DNA of 25,783 bases from JANNRA01 sp031401035 (GCA_031401035.1 JANNRA010000062.1:1-25783); one strand, 5' to 3'. Shown: positions 9,078 to 16,960, counted from the stretch's first letter. Program-made: numbers and translations. The notes: generated by a model from the letters alone, not told the origin.

Positions 9078-10457
9078 ATGTCGGCTCCGTCGGCGCTGCG
9101 CGCCCTTCCTTCCGTCGACGCCCTCCTGCGCCACCCCGACGTCGCGCCGTTGCTGACGCGCTACGCGCGCGGCGCCGTCACCGATGCGCTACGCGCGGCG
9201 CTGGACGACACGCGCCGTTCAGTCGCCGGCGGCGGCGCGCCGGCCGATGCCGTGGCGCTGGTCGCGGCCGCGGCCGCCGCGCTGGCGGCGCTGACGGCGC
9301 CGTCGCTGCGCCCGGTGGTCAACGCCAGTGGCGTCGTGCTGCACACCAATCTCGGCCGCGCGCCGCTCGCCGCGGCGGCGGTGGCGGCGCTGACCGCGGT
9401 GGCGTCGCGCCCGTGCGCGCTGGAGATCGACCTGGCCAGCGGTGGCCGCGGCGAGCGCGACGCACACGTCGAGGCGCATCTCTGCGCCCTCACCGGCGCG
9501 GCGGCGGCGCTGGTGGTGAACAACAACGCCGCCGCCGTGCTGCTGGCGCTCAACACCCTCGGCGAGGGACGCGAGGTGGTGGTGTCGCGCGGCGAGCTGG
9601 TCGAGATCGGCGGCGCCTTCCGCATTCCCGACGTCTGCGCCAAGAGTCTCGCCACCCTGCGCGAGGTCGGCACCACCAACCGCACCCATCCCGCCGACTA
9701 CGCCGACGCCATCGGCGAGCGCACCGCGGTGCTGCTCAAGGTGCACCCGTCGAACTACCGCATCAGCGGCTTCACCGCGGCGGTCGAGCTCGACGCCCTG
9801 GCGGCGATCGGCCGCGCCCGCGGCGTGCCGGTGATGGAGGATCTCGGCAGCGGCGCGCTGGTCGATCTCGCCGCGTGGGGTCTGCCGCGCGAGCCGCTGG
9901 TGGCGGAGCGGCTGCGCCTGGGCGCCGACGTGGTGACCTTCAGCGGCGACAAGCTGCTCGGCGGCCCGCAGTGCGGGGTGGTCGTCGGCCGCGCCGATCT
10001 CATCGCGCGCATGCGCCGCAACCCGCTCAAGCGCGCCCTGCGCTGCGACAAGCTGACCCTGGCGGCGCTCGAGGCGACGTTGCAACTCTACCGCACGGCG
10101 CCCGACCTGGCCGCGGCGCTGCCGACGCTGGGTCTGCTGACGCGGCCGCTGGCCGAATTGCGCACCCTGGGTGAGATCGCCCTGGCCCTGCTGGCGCGCG
10201 CCCTCGGCCCGGACTACGCGCTGACCCTCGTCGACGCGGCGGCGCAGATCGGCAGTGGCGCGCAGCCGACAACGACGCTGCCGTCGCTGGCCATCGTCGT
10301 CGCCCACCCAACGGTGGCGCCGGCGGCCGTCGCGGCGCGCTTCCGCGCCGGCGCGCCGCCGATCATCGGCTATGTGCGCGACGATCGCTTCTGGCTCGAC
10401 CTGCGCTGCGTCGCGCAGGCGACCGACCTGCTGCCGACGCGCGCCGTATGCAGCTGA
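9078..10457 (+). CDS. selA: L-seryl-tRNA(Sec) selenium transferase
   Basis: SelA is a pyridoxal-phosphate enzyme that converts Ser-tRNA(Sec) to selenocysteinyl-tRNA(Sec) using selenophosphate. The 459-residue product has the usual length and the N-terminal LPSVDALLRHP region. Further family motifs are RPVVNASGVVLHTNLGRAPL, a Gly/Asn-rich LVVNNNAAAVLL cofactor segment, RGELVEIGGAFRIPD, EVGTTNRTH, and the PLP lysine in TFSGDKLLGGPQ (Lys292). The ATG at 9078 fits the family N-terminus; a GTG at 9012 would add 22 residues without family character. No strong Shine-Dalgarno precedes 9078. The 3' end overlaps selB by 10 bases, the classic coupled selAB arrangement. A selenoprotein gene lies about 5.3 kb downstream of the selA stop, so the pathway has a local client. 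selC and selD are not in the window. Confidence 0.97.
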   Translation: MSAPSALRALPSVDALLRHPDVAPLLTRYARGAVTDALRAALDDTRRSVAGGGAPADAVALVAAAAAALAALTAPSLRPVVNASGVVLHTNLGRAPLAAAAVAALTAVASRPCALEIDLASGGRGERDAHVEAHLCALTGAAAALVVNNNAAAVLLALNTLGEGREVVVSRGELVEIGGAFRIPDVCAKSLATLREVGTTNRTHPADYADAIGERTAVLLKVHPSNYRISGFTAAVELDALAAIGRARGVPVMEDLGSGALVDLAAWGLPREPLVAERLRLGADVVTFSGDKLLGGPQCGVVVGRADLIARMRRNPLKRALRCDKLTLAALEATLQLYRTAPDLAAALPTLGLLTRPLAELRTLGEIALALLARALGPDYALTLVDAAAQIGSGAQPTTTLPSLAIVVAHPTVAPAAVAARFRAGAPPIIGYVRDDRFWLDLRCVAQATDLLPTRAVCS

Positions 10458-12376
10458 TTCTCGGCACCGCCGGCCACATCGACCACGGCAAGACGGCGCT
10501 GGTGCGGGCCCTCACCGGCACTGACACCGACCGCCTGAAGGAAGAGCGCGAGCGCGGCATCTCGATCGATCTCGGCTTCGCGCACTTCGGCGACGGCGAC
10601 GCGGCGGTCGGCGTCATCGACGTGCCGGGGCACGAGCGCTTCATTCGCAACATGCTGGCCGGCGCGCACGGCATCGACTGCGTCCTGCTGGTAGTGGCGG
10701 CGAACGACGGCGTCATGCCGCAGACCGAGGAACACCTCGACATCCTGCACCTGCTCGGGACGCGCCGCGGCGTCGTGGCGCTGACCAAAGTCGATCTCGT
10801 CGACGCCGCCCGCCGCGCCGCCGTGCGCGAGGAGATCGAGATCCTGCTCGACGGCACGGCCCTCGAGGGCGCACCGATCGTCGACGTGTCGACGGTCAGC
10901 GGCGAAGGGCTCGAGGCGTTGCGCACGACGCTGCGCGCGGCGTTAGTTGGGTTGGTGCGGCCGGCGCCGGAGGGCTGCTTCCGCCTGCCGGTCGACCGCG
11001 CCTTCGTCATGCACGGGCACGGCGTCGTCGTCACCGGTACCGCCACCGCCGGGGTGGTGCGGCCCGGCGCGGCGCTGCGCATCCTGCCCGGCGGCGCCGA
11101 GGTGCGCGCCCGCGCCGTGCAGGTGCACGGCGCGGCGGTGCCCGAGGCGGCGTACGGCCAGCGTGTGGCGCTCAATCTCGCCGGCATCGAGCACGGCGAC
11201 GTGCGGCGCGGCCAGGTGGTGTGCGACCCGGAACTCGACCGCACCACCGATCGCCTCGACGCCTGGGTCGAGCTGCGCCCGGCAGCGCGGCAGCCGCTGG
11301 CGCGCTTCGCCGAGGTGCGCTGCTATCTCGGCACCGCCGAGGTCCTCGGGCGCATCGTCTGGCTCGACGGCCGCGAGGCCCTGGCGCCGAAGGAGGCGAC
11401 CTTCGCGCAGCTCGTCCTGCGGGCGCCGATTGCGGCCTTCGGCGGCGACCGCTTCGTGCTGCGCGAGGCCACCGCGCGCGCCACCATCGGCGGCGGCCTG
11501 GTCCTGCACCCGTTCGCGCACAAGCCGCCGACGCGGGCCCTCGATGCCGCCGCCCTCGCGCGTCTGGCGGCGCTGCGCGATGCCGCCACCCCCCTCGAAC
11601 GGCTGCGCACCCTGCTGGCCATCGAGACCGCCTTCGCCGTTTCGCCGGACACCCTCGCCGCCGCCGCCAACCTGCGCGCCGCCGCGGTGCGGGCGCTGCT
11701 GGCGAAGCAGAAGGACCTGCGCCCCCTGCCCGATGCCGCGCACGCCGAGGCCTACACCACGGCCGAGAAGTGGCAGCAGCTGCGCGAAGCGGTGCGGGCG
11801 GCGCTGACGGCCTTTCACCGCGCCCAGCCGCGCCAGCGCGGCATGGACATGGAGTCGCTGCGCTCGCAGCTGGCGGCGCCGCCGCTGGCCGCCGACCTGG
11901 TGCCGAAGGTGTTTCGCGCCGTCATCGAGCAGCTGGCGCGCGACAGCGCGCTGGTGCGCGAGGACAGCGTCGTACGCCTGCCGACGCATCAGGGCGGCCT
12001 GTCGCCCGCCGAGACCGAACTCGGCGCGCGGCTGGCGGCGCGGCTCGCCGAGGCCGGCCTGACGCCGCCGGACGTGCGCCAGGTCGCCGCCGACCTCGGC
12101 ATTGCTTCGCCGCGCCTGCCCGCCATCCTCGCCGAGCTCGAACGCGCGGCGACGGTGGCACGCGCCGACACCGACCTCTACTTCGCTGCCGACGCCGTCG
12201 AGCGGGCGCGCGGCCTGATCCGCGCCTACGCGGCCGAGCACGGCGGCGAGATCACCGCGGCGCAGTTCCGCGACCTCATCGGCGCCAGCCGCAAGTTCAG
12301 CATCGGCCTGCTCACCTACTTCGACCGCAGCGGCTTCACGTTGCGGCTCGGCGACGTGCGCAAGGTGCGCGGCTGA
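10448..12376 (+). CDS. selB: Selenocysteine-specific elongation factor SelB
   Basis: SelB delivers Sec-tRNA(Sec) to ribosomes paused at a UGA that is followed by a SECIS hairpin. The 642-residue product starts with the GTPase domain: P-loop GHIDHGKT (residues 9-16), switch I ERERGISIDLGF (33-44), DVPGHE (58-63) and TKVD (112-115). EF-Tu-like beta-barrel domains follow (PVDRAFVMHGHGVVVTGT). The C-terminal third is the winged-helix region that binds SECIS RNA, including the ending KFSIGLLTYFDRSGFTLRLGDVRKV, typical of SelB domain IV. The start codon lies inside selA in another frame (10-base overlap), which implies coupling. Full length and all G motifs look intact, so I take it as functional. 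Confidence 0.97.
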   Translation: MQLILGTAGHIDHGKTALVRALTGTDTDRLKEERERGISIDLGFAHFGDGDAAVGVIDVPGHERFIRNMLAGAHGIDCVLLVVAANDGVMPQTEEHLDILHLLGTRRGVVALTKVDLVDAARRAAVREEIEILLDGTALEGAPIVDVSTVSGEGLEALRTTLRAALVGLVRPAPEGCFRLPVDRAFVMHGHGVVVTGTATAGVVRPGAALRILPGGAEVRARAVQVHGAAVPEAAYGQRVALNLAGIEHGDVRRGQVVCDPELDRTTDRLDAWVELRPAARQPLARFAEVRCYLGTAEVLGRIVWLDGREALAPKEATFAQLVLRAPIAAFGGDRFVLREATARATIGGGLVLHPFAHKPPTRALDAAALARLAALRDAATPLERLRTLLAIETAFAVSPDTLAAAANLRAAAVRALLAKQKDLRPLPDAAHAEAYTTAEKWQQLREAVRAALTAFHRAQPRQRGMDMESLRSQLAAPPLAADLVPKVFRAVIEQLARDSALVREDSVVRLPTHQGGLSPAETELGARLAARLAEAGLTPPDVRQVAADLGIASPRLPAILAELERAATVARADTDLYFAADAVERARGLIRAYAAEHGGEITAAQFRDLIGASRKFSIGLLTYFDRSGFTLRLGDVRKVRG

Positions 12377-12390
12377 GGGAAGCCGGATTT

Positions 12391-12416
12391 GAACACGGAG
12401 ACGCGGAGCAACGGAG
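12391..12416 (+). repeat. Short degenerate ACGGAG repeat after selB
   Basis: Three imperfect copies of a 6-9 base unit (acacggag, acgcggag, aacggag) follow the selB stop. Similar 'acacggagacacggag' strings recur between genes in many GC-rich environmental genomes, by general recollection. The rest of the 143-base gap before the antitoxin gene shows only the GAGGAGG ribosome binding site at 12507-12513. Confidence 0.4.
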
Positions 12417-12519
12417 CTCGAAGGAGGTCCTGACCGGAAGGGGGGAATGTCGCGGCACTCGGCCGTTGCGCTGGACGACTGATGTGGGTACGACGTAAGC
12501 ACAATCGAGGAGGCAACCG

Positions 12520-12777
12520 ATGAAGGCGCGCATCGTACGTATCGGCAATTCGCAGGGCGTGCGGATCCCCAAGCCGCTGCTCGAGCAGGCGGGCCTGGGG
12601 GACGAAGTGACCATCGAAGCGGAGGGCAACCGCCTGGTCATCCGGGCGGCGCGCGCGCCGCGCGACGGGTGGGCGGAGGCGTTCGCGGCCATGGCGGCGG
12701 CAGGCGACGACCGCTTGCTGGATGCGTCCGCCATGCCGGCGACCGCTTGGGAGGCTCGCGAGTGGCAATGGCGCTGA
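12520..12777 (+). CDS. MazE/AbrB-type antitoxin
   Basis: This 85-residue protein begins with the swapped-hairpin AbrB/SpoVT/MazE DNA-binding fold: KARIVRIGNSQGVRIPKPLLEQAGLGDEV, then a strand pair TIEAEGNRLVIRAA. The tail (about 50-85, acidic and Trp-rich, ending EAREWQWR) is the kind of flexible segment that wraps and blocks a MazF toxin. An excellent AGGAGG ribosome binding site precedes the ATG. The gene overlaps the toxin start by 10 bases, so antitoxin is made first and the pair is coupled. MazE-type proteins normally autoregulate their promoter, which would lie in the 143-base gap after selB. Confidence 0.9.
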   Translation: MKARIVRIGNSQGVRIPKPLLEQAGLGDEVTIEAEGNRLVIRAARAPRDGWAEAFAAMAAAGDDRLLDASAMPATAWEAREWQWR

Positions 12778-13091
12778 GCCGCTTCGACGTGTTCCTGGTC
12801 GGCCTCGATCCGACAGTCGGACGCGAGCTGCGCAAGTCGCGCCCGTGCCTGATCATCTCTCCCAACGAGATGAATCAGCATCTGCGGACGGTCATCGTCG
12901 CGCCGATGACGACCAAGGGGCGGCCGTACCCGACCCGGGTTCAGTGCCGGTTCGGCGGCAAGAGCGGGCAGGTGGTCCTCGATCAGATCCGAACCGTCGA
13001 CACCGCCCGCCTCGGACGCCGCTTGGGCCGCGTCGACAAGCGGACCAGCGTTGCGGTGCTGGCGCTGCTGCAGGAGATCTTCGCGCCGTGA
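12768..13091 (+). CDS. MazF/PemK-family endoribonuclease toxin
   Basis: This 107-residue protein has the PemK/MazF pattern: FDVFLVGLDPTVGRELRKSRPCLIISPNEMN, then TVIVAPMTTKGRPYPTRV and the conserved C-terminal block GQVVLDQIRTVDTARLGRRLG. The family cleaves mRNA at short motifs; the loop with RxxRPCLI and the TVIVAPMTT strand form the active-site region. The ATG at 12768 lies inside the antitoxin gene; a GTG two codons earlier (12762) is an alternative start. All expected elements are present, so it is probably active. The CYTH gene begins 19 bases after its stop and may be read from the same transcript. Confidence 0.92.
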   Translation: MALSRFDVFLVGLDPTVGRELRKSRPCLIISPNEMNQHLRTVIVAPMTTKGRPYPTRVQCRFGGKSGQVVLDQIRTVDTARLGRRLGRVDKRTSVAVLALLQEIFAP

Positions 13092-13110
13092 CGGCCGCCT
13101 GACTCTGCGC

Positions 13111-13626
13111 ATGCCACGCAACGTCGAGATCAAGGCGCGCGTCGGCGACAGACGGGCGCTGGAACGGCGCGTCGCGGCGCTCGCGGACCAAGGGCCGACC
13201 CTGATCGTTCAGGACGACACCTTTTTCGCCTGCTCCACCGGGCGGCTGAAGCTGCGCGCACTCTCGGACACCGCGGGTGAGCTGATCTTCTATCAGCGCG
13301 CCGATGAGCGCGGGCCGAAGGAGTCGTTCTACCTGATCGCCGCGACGACGACGCCCGACGCGCTACGCGCCCTGCTGACGCACGCGCACGGCGCCATCGG
13401 GCGCGTGCGCAAGCAGCGCACGCTGTACCTCGTCGGCCGCACCCGCGTGCACCTCGATGCGGTCGAGGAGCTGGGCGACTTCCTCGAGCTAGAGGTCGCC
13501 CTCGCCGACGGCGAAGCGCCAGCATCCGGTATCACCGAGGCGCACCGCCTGCTGGCGCAGCTCGGCGTCGCGTCCGAGCAGTTGGTCGCCGCCGCCTACG
13601 TCGACCTGCTGGCCGCGGCGACCTGA
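13111..13626 (+). CDS. CYTH/class IV adenylate cyclase-like protein
   Basis: This 171-residue protein has the triphosphate tunnel signature at its N-terminus (RNVEIKARV; Glu6 and Lys8), then TGRLKLRAL, a strand with charged residues GELIFYQRADERGPKES, RKQRTLYLVGRTRVHLDAVEELGDFLELEV, and a closing SYxxL-like block (AAAYVDLL). This order matches the CyaB/CYTH fold, which binds triphosphate or nucleotide plus metal inside a beta tunnel. Members are adenylate cyclases, thiamine triphosphatases or polyphosphate-processing enzymes, and the sequence does not tell which. The first Glu of the classical ExExK is Asn here, as in many 'NxEIKA' members. The start is the first ATG after the toxin stop; no good ribosome binding site is visible. 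Confidence 0.88.
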   Translation: MPRNVEIKARVGDRRALERRVAALADQGPTLIVQDDTFFACSTGRLKLRALSDTAGELIFYQRADERGPKESFYLIAATTTPDALRALLTHAHGAIGRVRKQRTLYLVGRTRVHLDAVEELGDFLELEVALADGEAPASGITEAHRLLAQLGVASEQLVAAAYVDLLAAAT

Positions 13627-13635
13627 GCCTGCCGC

Positions 13636-15117
13636 ATGTCGGGTCACGGCGAGATCGCGGCTGAGGCGCGTCAGGGCACGCCCCTCCTGGCGCTCGCCGG
13701 CCTGGTGGCGCTCGGCGCGGCGCTGCGTCTCCACGGCCTCGACCACCAGTCGCTTTGGAACGACGAGCTGTCGAGCCTGCGCCAGTTCAGTCTCCCGACG
13801 CTGGCGCAGGTGCTGGCGGCCGTGCCACGCGATCACGTTCCCGGCTACTGGCTCGCCATGCACCTCTGGAGCGCGTGGCTGGGTACCTCGGAGAGCATCC
13901 TGCGCCTGCCCTCGGCGCTGTTCGGCATCGCCACCATCCCCGCCATGTTCGCCCTTGGCTTGCGCTGCTACGGGCGGCGCGAGGCGCTGCTCGCCGCCGG
14001 GCTCACCGCCGTCGCCTGGATGCCGGTGTTTTACAGCCAGGAGGCGCGCCCCTACGCGGCGCTGCTGTTCGGCGTCGTCTTGTCGAGCGTCTGGCTGATC
14101 GACATCGTGCGGGCGCTGCGCGCCGGCGCGGCGCCGCCGCGCGGCGCGCTGGTCGGCTACGTCGTCGCGGCCAGCGCCACCGGATACCTGCACTTCTTCG
14201 GCCTCTTCGCCGTCGCCCTGCAGGCGGCGACGACCGCCGGGCTGCTGCTACGTCGGCCGCGTGCGCTGGCCACCGCCGCGGCGTTGTACGGCGCGGTGCT
14301 GCTCGCCTACGCGCCGTTCGTGGCCGGCATCGCCGATATCGCGACGCGCGCCCCGGGGTGGCTGCAGCCGCCGCCCGTCGGCGCGCTGTGGGAGCTGCAG
14401 CGCGCCTTCTTCAACCGCTCCGACGCGCTCGCCGGCCTGGTGCTGGCCCTCTGGCTCCTGTCGCTGGCGCGCGGCGCGCACGCGCTGCAGGCTGGCGGGC
14501 GGGGCGCCGTCGCGCCCGCGACGCCGCTGCTCATCGCCTGGCTGGTGGGGCCGGTGCTGGTCGTCTTCGCCTACTCGCACTGGGTCGAGCCGGTCTTTCT
14601 CGACCGCGCGCTGATCATCGTCGCGCCGGCCGCCTATCTCCTGCTGGCGCGCGCCCTCACGCAACTGCCGCTGCGACGACCTGTCGTCGCCGTGATCGCG
14701 ACCGCCCTGCTCGGCGTCCTGCTCGTCGATCTCGTCGTCGTGAAGGACTACTTCGCGCGGCCGGCCAAGCAGCAGTTCCGCGAAGCCGCCGCCTACCTGG
14801 TCGCGCACGATACGCCGGGCGCGCCGGCGCTGGTCCTCGCCTGCGCCTGGCACCCCTTCTACTTCGACCACTACCTGGCGCGGCTTGGCTCGGCACGGCG
14901 CGTCGAGCAGTTGGTCGAGACGGCCGCCGACGCCACCGTCGCGCGGCAGCTCATCGCCGCGCGCCAGCCCGACGACGTCTGGCTGCTGGCCGGCCACAAG
15001 CGGCCCGACCCGGCGCTCTTGGCGGTCCTCGCCGAACAGCTGCCGCTGGTCGAGACGCGCCGCCTGCCCGGTGCGACGGTGTGGCACTACCGCCGCGCCC
15101 GCCCGCCGGTGCCATGA
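13636..15117 (+). CDS. GT39/ArnT-like membrane glycosyltransferase
   Basis: This 493-residue integral membrane protein has roughly ten hydrophobic segments spread along its length. After the first membrane helix comes LDHQSLWNDELSS (Asp43-Glu44), the catalytic acidic motif of PMT/ArnT-type enzymes in their first periplasmic loop. SQEARPYA (about 134-141) is the second hallmark, shared with family members that use polyprenyl-phosphate-linked sugars. A soluble C-terminal portion of about 110 residues (RPAKQQFREAAAYLVAH and onward) follows the last helix. The family transfers a sugar from an undecaprenyl or dolichyl phosphate donor to lipid or protein on the outer face of the cytoplasmic membrane. 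The acceptor is unknown. It starts 9 bases after the CYTH gene and is probably co-transcribed with it. Confidence 0.87.
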   Translation: MSGHGEIAAEARQGTPLLALAGLVALGAALRLHGLDHQSLWNDELSSLRQFSLPTLAQVLAAVPRDHVPGYWLAMHLWSAWLGTSESILRLPSALFGIATIPAMFALGLRCYGRREALLAAGLTAVAWMPVFYSQEARPYAALLFGVVLSSVWLIDIVRALRAGAAPPRGALVGYVVAASATGYLHFFGLFAVALQAATTAGLLLRRPRALATAAALYGAVLLAYAPFVAGIADIATRAPGWLQPPPVGALWELQRAFFNRSDALAGLVLALWLLSLARGAHALQAGGRGAVAPATPLLIAWLVGPVLVVFAYSHWVEPVFLDRALIIVAPAAYLLLARALTQLPLRRPVVAVIATALLGVLLVDLVVVKDYFARPAKQQFREAAAYLVAHDTPGAPALVLACAWHPFYFDHYLARLGSARRVEQLVETAADATVARQLIAARQPDDVWLLAGHKRPDPALLAVLAEQLPLVETRRLPGATVWHYRRARPPVP

Positions 15118-15467
15118 GGCGGGCCCGAGGCCGAACGCAGGGCTGCGTGCGACGCTGATCGAGGAGCACGCCAAGAACAATCTCACCGACCTTCGAATCA
15201 CGCAGCGCGGACGGCGTGGACTATCCGGCAACGACTTCGTTTCGGATGGTGTTCCCGAGTATGGCGCTGGCGGCGTCTCCGGCTTGCTGCCATCTCACAC
15301 GCTGCGTACCCATGCGGCGCTGACGCGCTCCGATCTCGACGAGCTCGAACGCATCCTGCCCGCCGCCGTCACGGCACAGCCGTCCCTCCAGGGGGAGTGT
15401 CTCGCCGGCCGCGCGGCGCTCGAGCTCCCCGCCGGGGGGACGCGCCACGCCGCGGTCTGCGCCGGTG
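15118..15467. other. 350-base stretch with no supported gene
   Basis: This lies between the convergent ends of the GT39 gene (plus) and the selenoprotein gene (minus). It is open in more than one frame, but no frame gives a recognisable protein, a ribosome binding site with a start, or a fitting length. One plus frame reads GNDFVSDGVPEYGAGG and TRSDLDELERILPAAV, which looks more protein-like than chance, so a decayed gene fragment is possible. No terminator hairpin or tRNA-like cloverleaf was found. Confidence 0.5.
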
Positions 15468-15713
15468 TCAGCGCTCGCGGCGCCCCGCGGCGGCGCGGGC
15501 GCGGATCAGCGTTTCAACCTCGCCGTCCGCCGGGAAGCGGCCGACGGCCTGCTTGGAGAACACCAGCGCGCCGTCCACCACGACGTCGAAGACGCCGTTG
15601 GTGCCGCGGATCAGCTCAGTCTGGGCGCCGAACTCCTGCAGCAGCGACGCGGCCAAACTGGTCGCGCGGGGCAGGTAGTTTCAGGGGACGCACCAGGTGA
15701 TCGACACCTGCAT
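15468..15713 (-). CDS. SelW/Rdx-family selenoprotein (in-frame TGA = Sec)
   Basis: The 81-residue product starts at the ATG at 15713, with an AGAGGAG ribosome binding site about 7 bases upstream. Codon 11 is TGA (15681-15683), read here as selenocysteine. The N-terminus is then MQVSITWCVPUNYLPRAT, the thioredoxin-like CxxU redox motif (Cys8, Sec11) followed by the NYLPRA helix of the SelT/SelW/SelH (Rdx) family. Downstream of the TGA the same frame continues with LAASLLQEFGAQTELIRG, GVFDVVVDGALVFSK and GRFPADGEVETLIRAR, all standard Rdx blocks. Conservation on both sides of the TGA and the strong ribosome binding site rule against a chance stop. SelW-like proteins are small thiol oxidoreductases; their substrates are poorly known. 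Expression needs SelA and SelB, encoded about 3-6 kb away. Conventional calling would give a 62-residue fragment from a TTG at 15656, without the active site. Confidence 0.92.
15640..15680 (-). promoter_or_regulatory. Candidate bacterial SECIS hairpin
   Basis: Just after the Sec TGA the minus-strand mRNA can form a GCGAC/GTCGC stem (15661-15665 with 15644-15648). The 12-base region between holds CAGTTTGG, in which CC/GG can close an AGTTT loop. The loop begins about 21 bases after the TGA, within the 16-37 base range expected of bacterial SECIS elements, and has a G near its 5' side. This was found by eye and not folded computationally. Confidence 0.5.
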
Positions 15714-15787
15714 CGCTCGTTCTCCTCTGCAGTGACGCTAGAGGGCGCGGGCGGACTCTGCAATCGGCGCGCGTCCCCGGTGCGCAG

Positions 15788-15817
15788 TTGACATCGGGAA
15801 GCGGCGGCGCGTAAGTC
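15788..15817 (+). promoter_or_regulatory. Candidate sigma-70-like promoter for DUF1499 gene
   Basis: A perfect TTGACA (15788-15793) is followed after 18 bases by a weak TAAGTC (15812-15817). It lies about 46 bases before the DUF1499 start, in the 150-base divergent gap with the selenoprotein gene. The -10 match is poor, so confidence is low. Confidence 0.35.
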
Positions 15818-15863
15818 GCGGCGACGCGCGTGTGGCGCGTCCGAGCCGGGAAGGGGGATAGCG

Positions 15864-16589
15864 ATGTCTGGCAACACTTCGCGCCTGGGGTCGGTCAGCG
15901 GCTGGCTGGGCCGCTTGGCGGTACTCGCGGCGATCGTCGGCCCGGTGCTGGCGCACTTCGAGGTGCTCGCGCCCTTCGCGGGGTTCGGCCTGTTCGGCAT
16001 CGGTCTGCTGCTCGGCGTCCTCGGCATGCTGCTCGGCTTCGTCGCGCTGCTGCTCGGACCCGCGGCGACGCGCGGCGCCACCTTCGGCGGCATGTTGCCG
16101 CCGCTGATCCTGATCCTCGCCGTCTTCGTCGCCAACGGCGCCGGCACGAGCGTGCCGCGCATCAACGACATCACCACCGACACCGTCAATCCGCCGCAGT
16201 TCGTCAACGCCGGCACCCTGCCGGAGAACGCCGGCCGCGACATGACCTACCCCGGCGAGTCGTTCGCGCAGCAACAGGGCGAGGGGTACTCCGATCTGGC
16301 GCCGGTGCAGCTGGCGACGCCGCCCGACGAGGCGTTCAAGCAGGTCGCCGCCGCTGCGCGCAGCATGGAGGGCTGGAGCATCACGCGCGAGGACGCCGCC
16401 GCCCACACGCTCGAGGGCTACGAGACGACCAAGCTGTTCCGCTTCAAGGACGACTTCGTCATCCAGGTGCGCCCCGGCGACAACGGCACCAGCGTCGTGC
16501 AGATGCGCTCGAAGTCGCGCGACGGCAAGAGTGACATGGGCGCCAACGCGGCGCGCATCCAGGCGTTCTTCAGCCGCCTGCGCTCGTAG
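15864..16589 (+). CDS. DUF1499 family membrane protein
   Basis: This 241-residue protein has three or four hydrophobic segments in the first 95 residues (for example LAVLAAIVGPVLAH, FGIGLLLGVLGMLLGFVALLLG, MLPPLILILAVFVA), followed by a soluble C-terminal domain. The soluble part carries the DUF1499 pattern: VPRINDITTDTVNPPQF, an FKQVAAAARSMEGW segment, then TTKLFRFKDDFVIQVRP and VVQMRSKSRDGKSDMGANAARI near the C-terminus. The family has no established function. A GGGGGA ribosome binding site stands 6 bases before the ATG. It is divergent from the selenoprotein gene and shares its 150-base upstream region. Confidence 0.88.
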   Translation: MSGNTSRLGSVSGWLGRLAVLAAIVGPVLAHFEVLAPFAGFGLFGIGLLLGVLGMLLGFVALLLGPAATRGATFGGMLPPLILILAVFVANGAGTSVPRINDITTDTVNPPQFVNAGTLPENAGRDMTYPGESFAQQQGEGYSDLAPVQLATPPDEAFKQVAAAARSMEGWSITREDAAAHTLEGYETTKLFRFKDDFVIQVRPGDNGTSVVQMRSKSRDGKSDMGANAARIQAFFSRLRS

Positions 16590-16796
16590 ACCGGCGCGAT
16601 CTGACCGGCGGCATCGCCGGAGAGCGGCACTGATTGCGGCGACCGAGGACCCCCTCGCCCGCAGCGGCCTCGGGGATCGGATTGCAGACTGTCCCGTCGG
16701 CTGCGACGGCATGTGCCGCAGGGCCCTCATGCCCCGCGGGCGGCATCGCTGGTTGGCAGCGACGGCGGTGGGCTGGACCCACTGAAGCGGCAGTTG
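16590..16796. other. Gene-free stretch before the REP-like element
   Basis: After the DUF1499 stop there is about 200 bases of GC-rich sequence with short imperfect hairpins (for example ggcggcatcgccg near 16607) but no supported gene or RNA. Together with the palindromic element that follows it makes a 371-base gap between the convergent DUF1499 and fucosidase genes. Confidence 0.5.
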
Positions 16797-16902
16797 ATCC
16801 CCTCACCCTGGCCCTCTCCCGGCAGGAGAGGGGAGCGGATTATGCACCGCGTTGCTGGTACGGGTTCCCTCTCCCGCCGGGAGAGGGCCAGAGTGAGGGG
16901 AT
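16797..16902. repeat. REP-like paired palindromic element, copy 1
   Basis: Two inverted arms (16797-16834 and 16866-16902) each contain the palindromic core ccctctccc-gg-gggagaggg, flanked by the cctcaccctggcc box, with a 31-base spacer. The arms differ at a few positions. A near-identical element lies at 20101-20203. It sits downstream of two convergent genes, the usual place for REP/BIME-type elements, and may also act as a bidirectional transcription block. Confidence 0.8.
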
Positions 16903-16960
16903 GCCACCCGGCTGGGTGCCGTCGAGCCCCGTGCCATCGCCATGCGGTGCGCGCAGCGGG

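Noticed and set aside
15180..15215. TTCGAATC string resembling a tRNA T-loop
   Set aside because: The flanking 5-base stems (cgacc and cacgc) do not pair and no acceptor, D or anticodon arms could be built, so it is not a tRNA or selC.
15221..15448. 75-residue open frame on the minus strand after the selenoprotein
   Set aside because: No ribosome binding site, no recognisable domain and a GTG start in GC-rich DNA; probably chance.
16797..16902. Possible CRISPR or attachment site at the repeated palindromes
   Set aside because: Only two inverted arms per site with no regular spacer array, no cas genes and no integrase; the pattern fits REP/BIME-like elements.
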